Below are positions 1-10,771 of a stretch of DNA of 64,000 bases, piece by piece. Under the pieces are notes generated by a model that saw only the letters and a list, made by a program, of their open reading frames with translations, was not told the DNA's origin and did no database searches. Source of the DNA: Andrena cerasifolii (taxonomy: Eukaryota > Arthropoda > Insecta > Hymenoptera > Andrenidae); the NCBI RefSeq assembly GCF_050908995.1, contig NC_135121.1, positions 6,262,001 through 6,326,000 of the forward strand. The letters are read 5' to 3'. A program made the translations under genes and the position numbers. Within the stretch, counting starts at the first letter, position 1. Every line of letters begins with the position of its first letter.

Positions 1-243
1 CCAAATGTTAGATCTAACTAAAAGAAGTAACTTTTGTCTTGAAACTTTTTTTCCATCTCTTACAGTTCCCGAGTTATAACAGCAAATCGGAAAATAGCCG
101 ATTTTTCAGGGGTTAATTTCACCCACTTAGAGTGAATTTGGGCAGCAAATAAAATTTGCGTTGTAATCAGGAGGAAATTCCCTACATATTCACAAAGTTT
201 CAGAATTTTTTGAGTTTCCGGGTTCCGGATCTTCCTTCCCTTG
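1..243. mobile_element. Fold-back MITE, family A, copy 1 (cut by window edge)
   Basis: This is the right half of a repeat that occurs again at 26611-27043 and 61263-61655. Shared landmarks in order are the tract around 'agaagtaacttttg', the 'ttacagttc..cgagttataa' block, 'caggggttaatttcaccc' and the terminal tract ending 'cttcccttg'. It ends at 243 and is followed by TAA, which matches a 3-bp TAA duplication seen at the 26.6 kb copy. It sits in the dynein intron and stops 24 bp before the next exon, so the splice-acceptor region directly abuts transposon sequence. Confidence 0.8.
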
Positions 244-266
244 TAAGAGAAAATTATAATTTGCAG

Positions 267-1279
267 TTACCTTCGTCAGTGTGGTTAGGCGGTTTTTTCA
301 ATCCTCAATCGTTTCTGACTGCAATTATGCAACAAACCGCACGGAAAAATGAATGGCCCCTGGACAAGATGTGCTTAAATTGCGAAGTCATAAGAAAATA
401 CAAAGAAGAAATATCGTAATTATTAAGAAAAATCTACTTTCTCATTTTACCCATACTTTTTAATATCTCTGTAACTATTCATCTCCAATACTCTGCATAA
501 ATTTATCAATTTGCGCTTTCATCTTGTAATGCACTAACAACCAATAATTATCTGCCAAACTTCAAAATAGAGTAGACCTTTGTATAACGCCGTAAATCAG
601 TTCCGTGTAACGCGTAAATAAATTTAAAATTTGATGTTCATGATAAGCAACTCTGCGAGGCAAAGGACAATGCATACATATATTCACAAGACGATGTGGT
701 TGGTATTTACTGTTGGATAGCCCCGACAGTAAATACATTTCACCAATATTCCAAGAAAGAACAATTTTGAACCAAAATTATTAAAATGGGAGTTTTTATT
801 TCCGATGATCCAGTCGTCCGAAATTTCAACCGCCAGCAATTCTGAAAACGCCCAATACCTTCGATATTTTCCAAAAAATATCAACATGAAAGCATGCCAA
901 AGCTGTACACAGCATGGTTCATTTCAATAAACCTCATATTTAACCAAATTGTAAATAATAGTTCTTTTAATGAAATTGTTACAGATCACCGCCAAGAGAA
1001 GGTGCATACATAAACGGGTTGTACATGGAAGGGGCCCGATGGGACATGCAAGCAGGATGCATCATGGACTCGCGTTTCAAAGAATTATATCCGCTAATGC
1101 CAGTAATGTACATTCGAGCTATTACACAGGATAAGCAGGACCTTAAAAATGTGTACGAATGTCCTGTATATAAGACACGAACACGAGGCCCCACTTATGT
1201 ATGGACGTTCAATTTGAAAACGAAAGAGAAGGCCAGCAAATGGGTCCTTGCTGGAGTGGCCATTTTGTTGCAAATCTAA
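267..1279 (+). CDS. Axonemal dynein heavy chain, C-terminal two exons (DNAH9/11/17 type)
   Basis: The two exons are 267-415 and 985-1279. The first (after ...ttgcag, donor gtaatt) encodes a stretch with WLGGFFNPQSFLTAIMQ and ARKNEWPLDKMC. The second (after ttgttacag) encodes SPPREGAYINGLYMEGARWD, YECPVYKTRTRGPTYVWTFN and ends WVLAGVAILLQI plus TAA. Phases agree: 2 nt plus 1 nt make a Ser codon. These are hallmark blocks of the C-terminal domain of ciliary dynein heavy chains, and the PTYVWTFNLKTKEK ending is typical of the outer-arm beta chain group (vertebrate DNAH9/11/17; Drosophila Dhc93AB/kl-5). The protein is an ATP-driven motor of ciliary or sperm axonemes. The motor domains lie upstream of the window. 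It is convergent with PHF5A, with 746 bp between stops. The exact paralogue is inferred from tail similarity only. Confidence 0.93.
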
Positions 1280-1342
1280 TAATGTTACATACATATTCTG
1301 TGCTGAATGCTGTTCAAGGCATCAACATAAATGTTTCATTGA

Positions 1343-1348
1343 AATAAA
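1343..1348 (+). terminator. Polyadenylation signal AATAAA of the dynein gene
   Basis: The first canonical AATAAA lies 63 bases after the dynein stop codon, in an AT-rich tract. Confidence 0.6.
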
Positions 1349-1379
1349 TATTTAAAATTAACTTAATCTGGTTGTAGGT

Positions 1380-1785
1380 GTTTCGTATGGGCCTATAGAC
1401 GTATATTGTACTAGCGTCCCCCGTGTCGGCTTCGCCCGCGATATTAGCGTGACTGCTTCACGTTTATTAGAATTAATATTTTTTAAGGAAATTAAGTATT
1501 TTGAAAAAAGGTTAATTTCTTCATAATATTTCGGAAAAGATAACGTTCTCTACTTTGGGAGATTAACTTTCCCTCCAGCGCAGCATATACCAGACGCTTC
1601 TTCGTTCCATGTTAATAACGCGTTTTTTAGACATGATACATAGCCTATGTTCGACCTAGAGTATCCAGGAATAACGTGTTAAAATTTGAGAATGATCGAT
1701 TCAGTAGGTCATGAGTTTTGCGCGAACATAAAAATCGGCTCTTTCTTTGTATAATAGTATAGATAATTCATTTTATTTATCAAAA
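1380..1785. other. Intergenic stretch between dynein and PHF5A, repeat-like tail
   Basis: There is no coding signal. The text around 1400-1440 (gcgtccc...ggcttcgcccgcg) and 1680-1770 (cgattcagtaggtcatgagt ... ataatagtatagat) resembles tail sequences that recur in many insect genomes near non-LTR retrotransposon ends. I cannot assign a family without a library. A minus-strand AATAAA at 1772-1777 could be a distal poly(A) signal of PHF5A; another at 1990-1995 is nearer its stop. Confidence 0.3.
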
Positions 1786-2025
1786 AGGGAATATAATCCA
1801 TACATAATTCAGAAGTCTGTTAAATTTATTGTGAATTTCTTTATAACAAAGAAATATAAATCGGTGTGTACACACTGCACGACGGAAAAGTTTCAGCAGT
1901 CACTTCTATGGGAATGCTAAACAACATGTAGCGATAGAAAACTGTTTGTGACCACGGAGAAAATTATTTAATTTAAACTTAAAAGAAATTTTATTATACA
2001 AATTAAAATTTGTTACTACCGAATC

Positions 2026-4989
2026 TTATCTTCTCTTAAACCCGTATTTCTTCCTTTCATAAAATAGATCCGTTTTCGAGCTTCCGAGGTTTACAATTTT
2101 CGGACAACCGTCTCTCTGCAAACAATTTACAAAAATATTATTTTTGTTTCTTATTATAACTGTAACGTCGCTGAAATAAAAGTTAGGGGAACAAATTTGT
2201 TGTGGCACGCAAAACATTAGTAAATCTATATTTATCCTTTTCGTGCTGTTAATGACAATAAATCCACAAAATATGTTCATCGGAACAAACTGTTGTTGAC
2301 AAATTAACTCTTTTTAAATGTTCCCGCATGTGATTTGCAATATTTTCGAGAAGTTTCAAAAATTTGTTTAATCGAGTTTACTGAATTATTATTGTGGATT
2401 TTTGTGGTGCAAGATTAATGGATCTATTGCGACATACTTAATCCTATTACTACAACTTTGACAATAAGCACCTAAGGCATCAGGCAAGCAGGTGAGTGGA
2501 AGATGAGTACTCCTGATTAAAACGATTGATGGTAGGGCTCCCAAGTCAATTTTTTCTCGGAATTGTTAGTAGATAATTACTCCATATTTTCGAATAGCAA
2601 AGACAAAAATGTTTGTGAAGTAATTATTTTGCGGAACTTTCAAACACCAAATAATGAGAAAAATCAATCTAATGGAACGTGAACGAAACGCAAATGCATT
2701 AAAAAAATACCATTTATATTATAAAGTACCAATGTATCTTCTGCAAGAATAAATCCATAGGAAATTAAGGTCAAGTCGCGTGTTCTCTTTCTATATAGTT
2801 ACAAAGTAACTAGTAACTTGTCCTTGGTATGAGAATCACCCTGTATAGAAGTTTATCATTCGTGTAAAGCATGGTAGCGAACCGATATGAGTCGGGGTGT
2901 TGACGGGCATCCGCAAGTTTCTGGTTCAAATCTCTAAACTCACATCAGTTCGCTATCATGCTTTACGCGCCCCCCGCACTAATGTAGCTCCAACCAATGC
3001 TAATATACCCGGGACAAGTTGGAAAGTGAAATGCGTGGCGTCGGAATAAATCAACAGAAGTTTTTCGTAAATATCTCGAAAACGAAGTTCGTGCGGCGGT
3101 AATATGTATAGGAAAAAGGTTGTTCAGAATCTTCATCTTGATAACATATCCAAAAATCATTGAGATCGGTGAGGATGGAAAACTTCTAAATAATTACCAA
3201 ATCAGCTTATGGGTGGCTCACACCCAGAGTGTCAACGAAGGATTAAAAGAACTGCCCGTAGCAGGATACGATTTATCGTATAGGTAAGTCAACTCAAACA
3301 GCACCACAATTTTCTTGTGCGAATGAAGTAAATAATTGAACAAAAATGTAAGATTAAGTTGTAAAACAAAAATGGTTTTTCAAATGAATTAAAATGCAAA
3401 TTATCAGTTGAGCATGTTAAAGATGCCCATTCTTTGGTGAATATGTAATTTAATAACATTTAAGCCAATACTTACGCGTGATCAAAAAATTGTTCCGAAT
3501 AAAATGCTTATTTTCCAATGTGCAAATATTTATCTAAACAATTCTTTGCACGTGCAAAACAATCTTTTCAAATTTCACGGCAGCATTCGCATAAATATCT
3601 TGTACATACAATATATTCATAAACAATGTTATAAATTACCAAAAGAATATTTCTATTTTTTTTAAACCAAGACTCACATCTTTTTCTTGAATTGTACATT
3701 CTTTGCAATAGTATGCATCAGAAACACCTGGTCCACCACAGATAACGCATCGACCCTGATAAGATCCATAATTGCATTCATCACAGATTCTGACGAGAGT
3801 ACATGGTCTTACATAGGAATCGCAAATCACACATTTACCATCACACTTCTCACATAATCTTCCAATGGCTGAAATTTTAAATTTTCCTTTATTCCAACGA
3901 AACATGAAATTACGTATTCGGTAACATCCACAATAAATTATGTTCGGTATTAACATTCATATATAATCTTCAAGGGTTGAAAGCGGTTATGATATCAGTA
4001 TCGGTTCTTGAAACAATTATAAGAACCAAAATAATCTTGAAACAGTTACTGTTGTATACTAACGCCACTTAATTTATTTTTCTATAGTTTTAGTCATTCG
4101 TTTACAGATAGTAAATCTCTCTACAGATAGCAATAGCAAATATCCTAAATTCCTTTTCCTGTGATTTCATCCGTCCCTTATTACTCATCCTTGTACCTCT
4201 TTCAACTTACTCTTTACTCTTGTTCCGAACATTCTCGACATCATAGTCTAGCTCTAAAATCTATTAAGCTGTATTTCGTCTAAGTTTCCGTAAATTGTAT
4301 TTTTATATTATTATATAAAATAAATGGAAATATTATAATTACGGAATACAACATTACAAGTGCAAAAGCTTCTGGTTTACATTGGTTTCGGTTTTACAGA
4401 AGCGGAATATCTGCAGAATTATAACCGAAATCAATATAGTCAGAAATTTTAATTCATTGTAACAGTTATTCAGAATATCTGTTCTTCAGAACTGTTTTGC
4501 TCAGAACCGGTATATAATAGTTCGAAACAGTTATTTTCGGAACCATTTCAACCCCTGATAATTTCTATGTACAGTCTTATGTAGTTTGTACTTTACTACA
4601 ATCTTCAAAACTCTGTTTCCAAACTTTCACTTTATGTAGGTTTGCAATAAAATATTTGATGTTCGTTATATTGGCTTTCTTGTTTTGTGTTTTAACGAAC
4701 GATATTCATGCAATTAAATTGATTTAGTATACAGATAATATAGAAAACAAGATGGGTAGTTTCACAAAATTAATAAAAAAACAACGCAGTAATATACAAA
4801 AAATTATAATTATACGATGGCTTACACATTAAACGGAAATTTCATGAATAATAAAATAATATTCAAATATCAACAAACTTGTGAATAACTCTAACCTCAT
4901 ATTTTCGAACATAACCAAATGCACATATAGTCCTTACCAACTCCAGGTTGTTTTCTACAGAAAATCAAATCCGGATGATGCTTCGCCAT
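2026..4989 (-). CDS. Phf5a: PHD finger-like protein 5A, SF3b complex subunit (SF3b14b/Rds3)
   Basis: Three exons on the minus strand run 4989-4938, 3868-3678 and 2115-2026, joined in phases 1 and 0 with GT-AG introns. The total of 333 nt gives 110 aa, the same length as human PHF5A. Exon 1 starts MAKHHPDLIFCRKQPGV. Exon 2 carries the zinc-binding core with the knot of CxxC pairs (CEKCDGKCVICDSYVRPC, CDECNYGSY, CVICGGPG, YYCKEC). Exon 3 ends KTDLFYERKKYGFKRR. PHF5A is a nuclear protein of the SF3b part of U2 snRNP and helps shape the branch-point adenosine pocket with SF3B1. Conservation is near total, so identity is firm. Both introns carry palindromic repeats: 3971-4557 in intron 1 and 2864-2966 in intron 2. 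Confidence 0.97.
2864..2966. repeat. Short palindromic element in PHF5A intron 2
   Basis: The arms 'gtaaagcatggtagcgaacc' and its near reverse complement ending 'cgctatcatgctttac' are about 28 bp with four mismatches, around a 48-bp loop. The loop contains 'ggttcaaatc', which looks like a Pol III B-box, so a tRNA-related origin is possible. No complete tRNA fold could be drawn. Confidence 0.6.
3971..4557. mobile_element. hAT-like MITE in PHF5A intron 1
   Basis: The terminal inverted repeats CAAGGGTTGAAAGCGGTT and, on the opposite strand, CAGGGGTTGAAATGGTTC bound a 587-bp non-coding element. Flanks ataatctt and ataatttc agree at 6 of 8 positions, a weak 8-bp duplication. The interior holds inverted copies of aaccg/cggtt-rich text. 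Confidence 0.6.
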
Positions 4990-5193
4990 CTCACAAAATT
5001 ATTAAAACACTTTGAATAATGCAAATCATGAATAACTGTACAAAGTTTTAGATGATGCACATTACGAGTCAACACATTTGAAAATACGCCGAGTTTATTT
5101 CCGTTCTGAGTTCATTAACTATATGACTGGCACTGAGTGCGTTCCGATTCACGCATACTGCGCATGAAGTGCACTGACAACCGTTCCATTTTA

Positions 5194-5385
5194 GGGCGGT
5201 ATTTACAAACGTTTCTTAAGCAAATGCTTAAGGTCATCTAGAAGACGATCCTATTTCACTTAAGACATCAGGAATTCATAGACGTTGCTTAAGATGATCT
5301 TAGGCGTTTGCTTAGAATAATATATATATGCTTAGGGCAGTATTCTCAGTCGCTACTTATTCTTAAGCAAATGACAAAAAGAGTT
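5194..5385. repeat. Copy of the TTAAGCAAATGCTTAAG repeat family
   Basis: This holds 'gggcggtatt', 'cttaagcaaatgcttaag' and, from about 5336, 'gcagtattctcagtcgctac' followed by 'ttattcttaagcaaatg'. The same words form the arms of the palindrome at 23379-23514, so this is a diverged or rearranged copy. Confidence 0.65.
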
Positions 5386-6283
5386 AAAAAACGAGAGTAA
5401 GAATAGAGTAAGAATAGAGTAACAGTGGTTTCAAGGGATGGGACACTAGGAAATAAATTAGTAAACCTAAGTATAGTATAAGAATGAAGTAGTGAGAATA
5501 AATTATAAGCAAAGTAATAATTAGTATGTAAGTGCGAGTCGAGGATAAAAGAAAAATACGATATCCTAAAGGAGAATGTGATTGTTTTGTTTTATTATTA
5601 TATTAATTATAAGTTAAACATGTAATGTACACTCGGCTCAAACGATTGTGTCCGATCGAGATTGGATTGTATTCGAGCTTACTAGGGTTGGCTTTTTTTC
5701 ATCGCTAACATTCTACAGTATTTCATGAAAATGGTGAGGGCACTGCCAAGCCAATCCGCGTTTGGCGCAACAACTTATACCGCCAAAAAACACATATCCG
5801 AAAAACATAAAATAATGTACGGATGGTGTTATAAATACTATTACGTGTTTATAGTAGGACGTGTGAATATGAAAAATTGAAAGGAAAATAATGTAATAAT
5901 TTTTTAAAAGAAAAATATTCATAACCTACAGTGTGAGTAAAATACTCATTATATAAGTAAAAGAAAACGTATATATGTATATAAATTAAATTTATAAGAA
6001 ATAAATTGTATAGTAACAACTATGTTTACATTAATTAAAGTTACTATAATTAAATATATTACAGAGAGAAGAACACTGGACAAGAATATTTTTGAAAACA
6101 TATCTACAGAGGTATATAATCAATATTCAACAAAATTAAAATTGAAATGAATATATACATTGTTGCAGAAAAAAGGAAGTAACAATATTGAAAGGTATAA
6201 TAATATATGATATTTATTTATGCGATACAAAGAATTACAAAAGATATAAGAAACCCCCCAAAAGATCTGTTTAACTAAAAATT
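5386..6283. other. No gene seen
   Basis: This is AT-rich non-coding DNA. Two short exon-like segments with good acceptor and donor bases occur at about 6063-6107 and 6167-6192, but they cannot be joined in frame to anything nearby. Confidence 0.4.
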
Positions 6284-6553
6284 ATGGGACGCAATAATTT
6301 TAAATACTTGCAAGATAATTTAGAGTCGTGTACACTTCCTTCTGCCGATTGGAGTTATGCAAAAGGAAATGAAATGTTTTTTGGTTTCCAAAAAGTAGAA
6401 AGTGATTGTAGCGTAAGAAAAAGAATTGCTTTTTTGCAAAATGGACAGGTTAATATTTATATAGATGATAAAATTCATTCTCTTTCAAAATTTCTTGTAA
6501 TCGTTAATATCGAGGAATTAAATGAATTTTTAAAAATTGTTGATGGATTCTAA
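6284..6553 (+). CDS. Unrecognised 89-aa ORF, probably part of a mobile element
   Basis: ATG at 6284 opens an 89-codon frame in otherwise stop-rich, AT-rich DNA. The product has Trp/Phe-containing and hydrophobic strands (DWSYAKGNEMFFGF, RKRIAFLQNGQVNIYI) and ends KFLVIVNIEELNEFLKIVDGF, which suggests a small alpha/beta domain. I do not recognise the family. There is no signal peptide, membrane segment or zinc motif. It lies in a transposon-rich interval just before the 6794-7751 element. It may be a terminal exon of a transposon gene or a chance ORF; amino-acid composition looks more protein-like than random. Confidence 0.35.
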   Translation: MGRNNFKYLQDNLESCTLPSADWSYAKGNEMFFGFQKVESDCSVRKRIAFLQNGQVNIYIDDKIHSLSKFLVIVNIEELNEFLKIVDGF

Positions 6554-6793
6554 AAATCATGAGATATTTATTAAGCGAGAACAGTTTAAATTTGTAATAT
6601 GTAATAGATATTTCAATAATTCATATAAAAAAGTGAATATTTTTAAATTTCTGATTTTAATTTTTAATTAAATTGAGTTCAAAAAAGCAAGCGGGCTATT
6701 CGTATTTTCATTAATATATTTTTCATCACCATCACCCCAAAGTTGCCCCCTCCTGGAAAAAAGTCTACGTACGCCCTTTATTTGGATGCAGTT

Positions 6794-7751
6794 GGGGAAA
6801 GGTGGAATAGTTGATCACAGTTTTGCTTTTTTATTAAAATAATGATAATGGTTTGCCTTGTTTATATTTAATTATGTAAGTTTTGATTCTTAGAGTATTC
6901 TCAATATACTTGTACAAATTTGAGAGCTGAAAACTAATTTTAATGATTGAACTCAACATTTTCTGGCAGTGATGTTATGCACAAGTATCCCCCACTGAAG
7001 GGGAGACTTGATCAAAAGGTTAGGGAGACTTGATCTGTGAACTTTAAGAGTAAATAACACATTAAATTTCTAAAAAATATTTATTATCTTCGTCAATAAC
7101 ATGAAATAAATGGAATATCATAAAAAGAAAGTAAACTATAACAAACTTGAAAGAATTACTGAACAAATAACACCGAAGAATTAAACTCTATGACATAAAA
7201 CTGCATAAATGCATTCTTAAGACATTTCACTTAAATATCATCTGATTAAGATGATGATGAAGAAAAGATTTTGCTTCTCATTTTCTTTGCCGTATTTTTC
7301 TATTTCATTAGCCGTTCTATGGTTCTTTTTGGATCATTTTCAGCTGTTCAAGTATCCCACCTCACACACTGATCAAGTATCCCTCAATGCAGGCAATTTG
7401 AAAAAGATGAGAAATTAAACTTACCTTAAATATTTAGATCAATCAATAAATAGCATTAATAGACCAGAAATTGCTGCTTTTACTTAATATATTTCAAATC
7501 GTTGAAAATGCCACATTTACTCGAAAAGGAGGAAAAACAAGCAGACCGAAATATTTACTTTTTGGCTGCAAATAAGAACGAAGCTTCTAACAACATTATT
7601 CTATGCTCCCAAAAGAAAATTGCAACGTTAAGTGTTGCGATAATGCAAACATTACCACAATAGTGTGACAGCAGGCACAAATTGCCAATATATTAATTAA
7701 AGAGCTGATGTGATCATGTATCCCCACTGATCATCTATCCCACCTTTCCCC
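6794..7751. mobile_element. Non-autonomous DNA element with internal repeats of its terminal motif
   Basis: The ends GGGGAAAGGTGGAATAG and, inverted, GGGGAAAGGTGGGATAG define a 958-bp element; a TA follows the right end. Inside, the word 'gatcaagtatccc' or its relatives recurs in both orientations near 7003, 7023, 7345, 7373, 7709 and 7727. There is no ORF. The layout resembles subterminal transposase-binding sites. Confidence 0.65.
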
Positions 7752-8220
7752 TATATGAATTATTGTATTATTATATAAAGGCAGAAATTGAAATGAAGAC
7801 GATAAAATTAAAAGATGGTAAAATTATATATTTTTTATTTTGTAAAATGAACATTTTTAATAACTATAACAAAATATAAAAACTTATTTTTAGTCTTTTT
7901 AGAGTTTTTAGTCGTTAGCCTTTTTCTCTTTGGTTTCATTTGTATTACAGCTTCAACTGCATTTGTTTCTTAAACTTGAGGATTCACATTTGTAGTATGT
8001 AGCTCATTTAGTGCAACTAATTTTGAACTTTTTCTTTTGTTTTTTCTCATTCACTGTCATCATTTTTGTTTGCTTGCTTGACTAGAAAGAACATACATGT
8101 TACTAAATAAAGACGGATGTTATTTTTCGTAAATTCGTAATTATGTTCTTCACAGCCGATTAGAATTACAGGATTTTTTCATCATCAATTAATCCCATTA
8201 TTTCAAATAATGTGTCAATA

Positions 8221-8850
8221 TTAATATCGCCATATTTTGTTGCCTCTATTATTGCTTTCTCTAAATTTAATAGCCCCACAAGTTGCTTGCATATGTCTAA
8301 AGCACAAGCATCTGAAGCACTGCCTCACTGCCTCAAACTGTTCAACTCTCAACCAGACATGACCATAACCTATCAATATTCTGGTTGGTAAGGAATCTTC
8401 CCTCACCTTTATCAGAATAGCCTTACCTTTCCTTCATTTTTCTTTTCTTTAACCTCTCGAAAGTAAACTCTCCTTCATCCGGTGTTAACTGTTTTTCCAG
8501 TGGTTCAATGGAAAGTGGATCACGCCTTTCCTCATCTTCCATCTCAGAAGGATATATGTTGTATATCCTGCTGGTTTGAATCTGAATTCTGTTAAAACCC
8601 TGTTGGCATCTTGGCTGTTCTTATACTCTACTTCCGCTCTACTATATCCCACCATCTTCAGACCTTCAAACCTCACTTCTGTATTCACCAGAATATTATA
8701 GATTTTAATTAAGTTACCTTTTTTCGTTGATGATGACTTTTTTTTATCTAGCACTATCGTAATTAAATATTCTTCCCTGTTGGATTCCCATTTATGTATG
8801 TCCTCTACCTCTACTTTATTATTTTTCCCTTTAGGTCCCCACGTCTTCAC
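8221..8850 (-). pseudogene. LINE (R1/jockey-like) ORF1 gag remnant
   Basis: On the minus strand a 121-codon open stretch (8850-8485) encodes a charged segment with DKKKSSSTKKGNLIKIYNIL and VGYSRAEVEYKNSQDANRVL. After a broken interval, 8406-8221 encodes VWLRVEQFEAVRQCFRCLCF and then a CCHC zinc knuckle (C-X2-C-X4-H-X4-C, around 8290-8320). This order, an esterase-like or RRM-like half followed by zinc knuckles after a 'P/RxxCFRCL' motif, is typical of ORF1 of R1-clade and jockey-clade non-LTR retrotransposons. Stops and frameshifts near 8410-8484 show it is dead. The CT-rich plus strand up to about 9100 corresponds to a Lys/Glu-rich upstream part. No reverse transcriptase is visible. Confidence 0.6.
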
Positions 8851-9199
8851 TTTTTCCCTTACCGTACCCTCCAGATCTCCTTCTTCTCCCTTCTTAGACT
8901 TTCTTCCTGCTCCCTTTCTTCTCTACCTTTTTTCCCTATTTTCTTCTTTACTAATTTCCAATTTTCTCTTTGTACTTTTATTTACTTCTTGGCTTATTTT
9001 CGTATTCACTTTGTCGCTTTCTTTATGGTTTCGTATCTCTACTGCGCATTCACTTTGATTGCCGTTCCTTCCGTTTCTTCCGGTGTCGCCACTTGTTCTC
9101 TCTACTGTTGCGCGGTTCCGTGGAGATTTCTAAATAGACGGCGGGTCCGTGCCCGTGGAGCGCTGAAGCACTCAGCTCACGAGTTGCGCGGGAATTTTA

Positions 9200-9900
9200 A
9201 CGATGGAATGGAAATAAAGTGAAACTCTTTTGGATAAATTCTATGTTTGATTTTTAATAAATGGCCAGAGGTTGACTGTTCTGCTAACAAGTTCGATGTC
9301 CAAAAGTTAAGCTATTTATTATCCTCGCTTGGCCTCACTGTAGTTTTGAAAATTACTGAATGCTATCCCAGGTTCTCGTACGTCTTCTGAGTTCAGGTAT
9401 CCTACTAATATTGTATGAGCACGTTCGAAAAACTGGCATGGAAAAACCTTTGAGAAGCACAACGCGCTCTACGTGCTTACGTGTCCTGGTAATAAAGTCA
9501 CATCTTCTTTTCCCATTCTTGTTTTTTCTTCTCTCTGACTCTTATCTCTTCTAAATCTCTCTTTATCCTCTTCCTGAGTCCTGATTTTTAGATCTCGTAT
9601 TTTGTCTCCCGCTCCGCGGGCATATTCCCTCCTCCATTCTTTACCTAAGCCCCTCCGAAGAGGTTATCTTCGCTTTTCCCCCAGTTATTTTTTGTTTCTT
9701 TATTCTCCTATGTATTAATTCTTTTTTCCGATTCTACTCTCCCTCTCTTTCCATCCTCACCGTTCCTCCAATCCCTCGCTCTCTCTATTATTTGATAAAT
9801 CCACTATTTAATTCCGATCGAGAATTTTCACCATTTTCCATCTCCGCCATCTTCTCAGTCAGCCCCGGTGCAGATCTTTTTCCCTGCACAAGAATAATCT
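9200..9900. other. No gene seen; pyrimidine-rich
   Basis: The top strand is CT-rich with no conserved reading frame and no clear repeat ends. Confidence 0.4.
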
Positions 9901-9944
9901 GCTGTGACGGAAGGGGAAACACCTACAGGAGTGATGGTATTGTT

Positions 9945-10190
9945 GCGTGAACTGACGTCAGCGCCAAGCCAGCCAAGTGGCCTCAACGCGAAGCCAACCA
10001 CGGCCAACCAGCGTCGTCAATCTATTTCCCGGATTAGAGATCATTGGAGACGAACTGACGCCAAGACTAATCAGCGTCGCCGGGAAATATGTTGTCGACG
10101 CTGGTTGGCTGCAGCCTCACGCGACTTGGCTTGACGGTGGCGCCGTTCCGTTTCCCACCTTGGCGTTGATTGGTTGACGTCGCGGCGCCA
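9945..10190. repeat. GC-rich palindromic element
   Basis: The inner arms 'gccaaccagcgtcgtcaatc' + 'tatttcccgg' and 'ccgggaaatatgttgtcgac' + 'gctggttggc' are near-perfect inverse copies around a 47-bp loop. The inverted relation extends outward with gaps to 'gacgtcagcgccaa' and its partner near 10170-10190. It is richer in G+C than its neighbours, and ORFs in it are shadows. Confidence 0.7.
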
Positions 10191-10549
10191 TCGCGCGCAT
10201 GCGTAGCGTTCCCCCACCGTTAATTGAGGTACGGGCGTACGGGATTTCCGCCGTTCCTTGTTTCTGCTCGACACTGGTGTGGCCTCGTGGTGGCATACAT
10301 TTTCATTTCACAACAAACATATCAGCGCATCAGAAACGTTTTCATGAGTATGGGGCTACAATCTCTGCACTCGATGCGTGAAGACAATACTGCAAAACTA
10401 TGCTATAATTGAGTAAATTTCGACCAAGTTCACGTGTCTAAAGGTAACTTTTAATTTCTCTATTCGTTAATCTAACTTAAATTTTACACAGATATAATAG
10501 AAGAATAAATCATATGTTTCATGTTCTTTTTAATGAATCTTACCGGCTT

Positions 10550-10688
10550 AGCCCCGTTACGCACTTGCAACAAGTTACCGGCAACTTGGTCGCAAAAGAC
10601 CAGAAACCTTTGTTATATATCCCCGTGTACCTCATGGTCGTCGGCCACCTGGTTGCCGGCAACTTGTCGCAAGTGCGTAACGTGGCTT
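10550..10688. repeat. Palindromic MITE, 139 bp
   Basis: The left arm 'gccccgttacgcacttgcaa' continues 'caagttaccggcaacttgg'; the right arm is the inverted counterpart ending 'cttgtcgcaagtgcgtaacg'. About 42-bp arms flank a 55-bp centre. Confidence 0.7.
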
Positions 10689-10771
10689 ATGCTCTTTAGA
10701 GCGCTACGATTCATATTGTCAGAGCCAGAGAACAAAACGTATATAGAGCTACTAATTTTGTACGTCTCAGT

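Noticed and set aside
2864..2966. tRNA gene at the B-box-like 'ggttcaaatc'
   Set aside because: No acceptor stem or A-box could be arranged into a cloverleaf; the palindromic arms explain the structure.
6063..6192. Two exon-like segments (REEHWTRIFLKTYLQ and KKEVTILK)
   Set aside because: Splice borders look good but the joined frame meets a stop and cannot be linked to the 6284 ORF.
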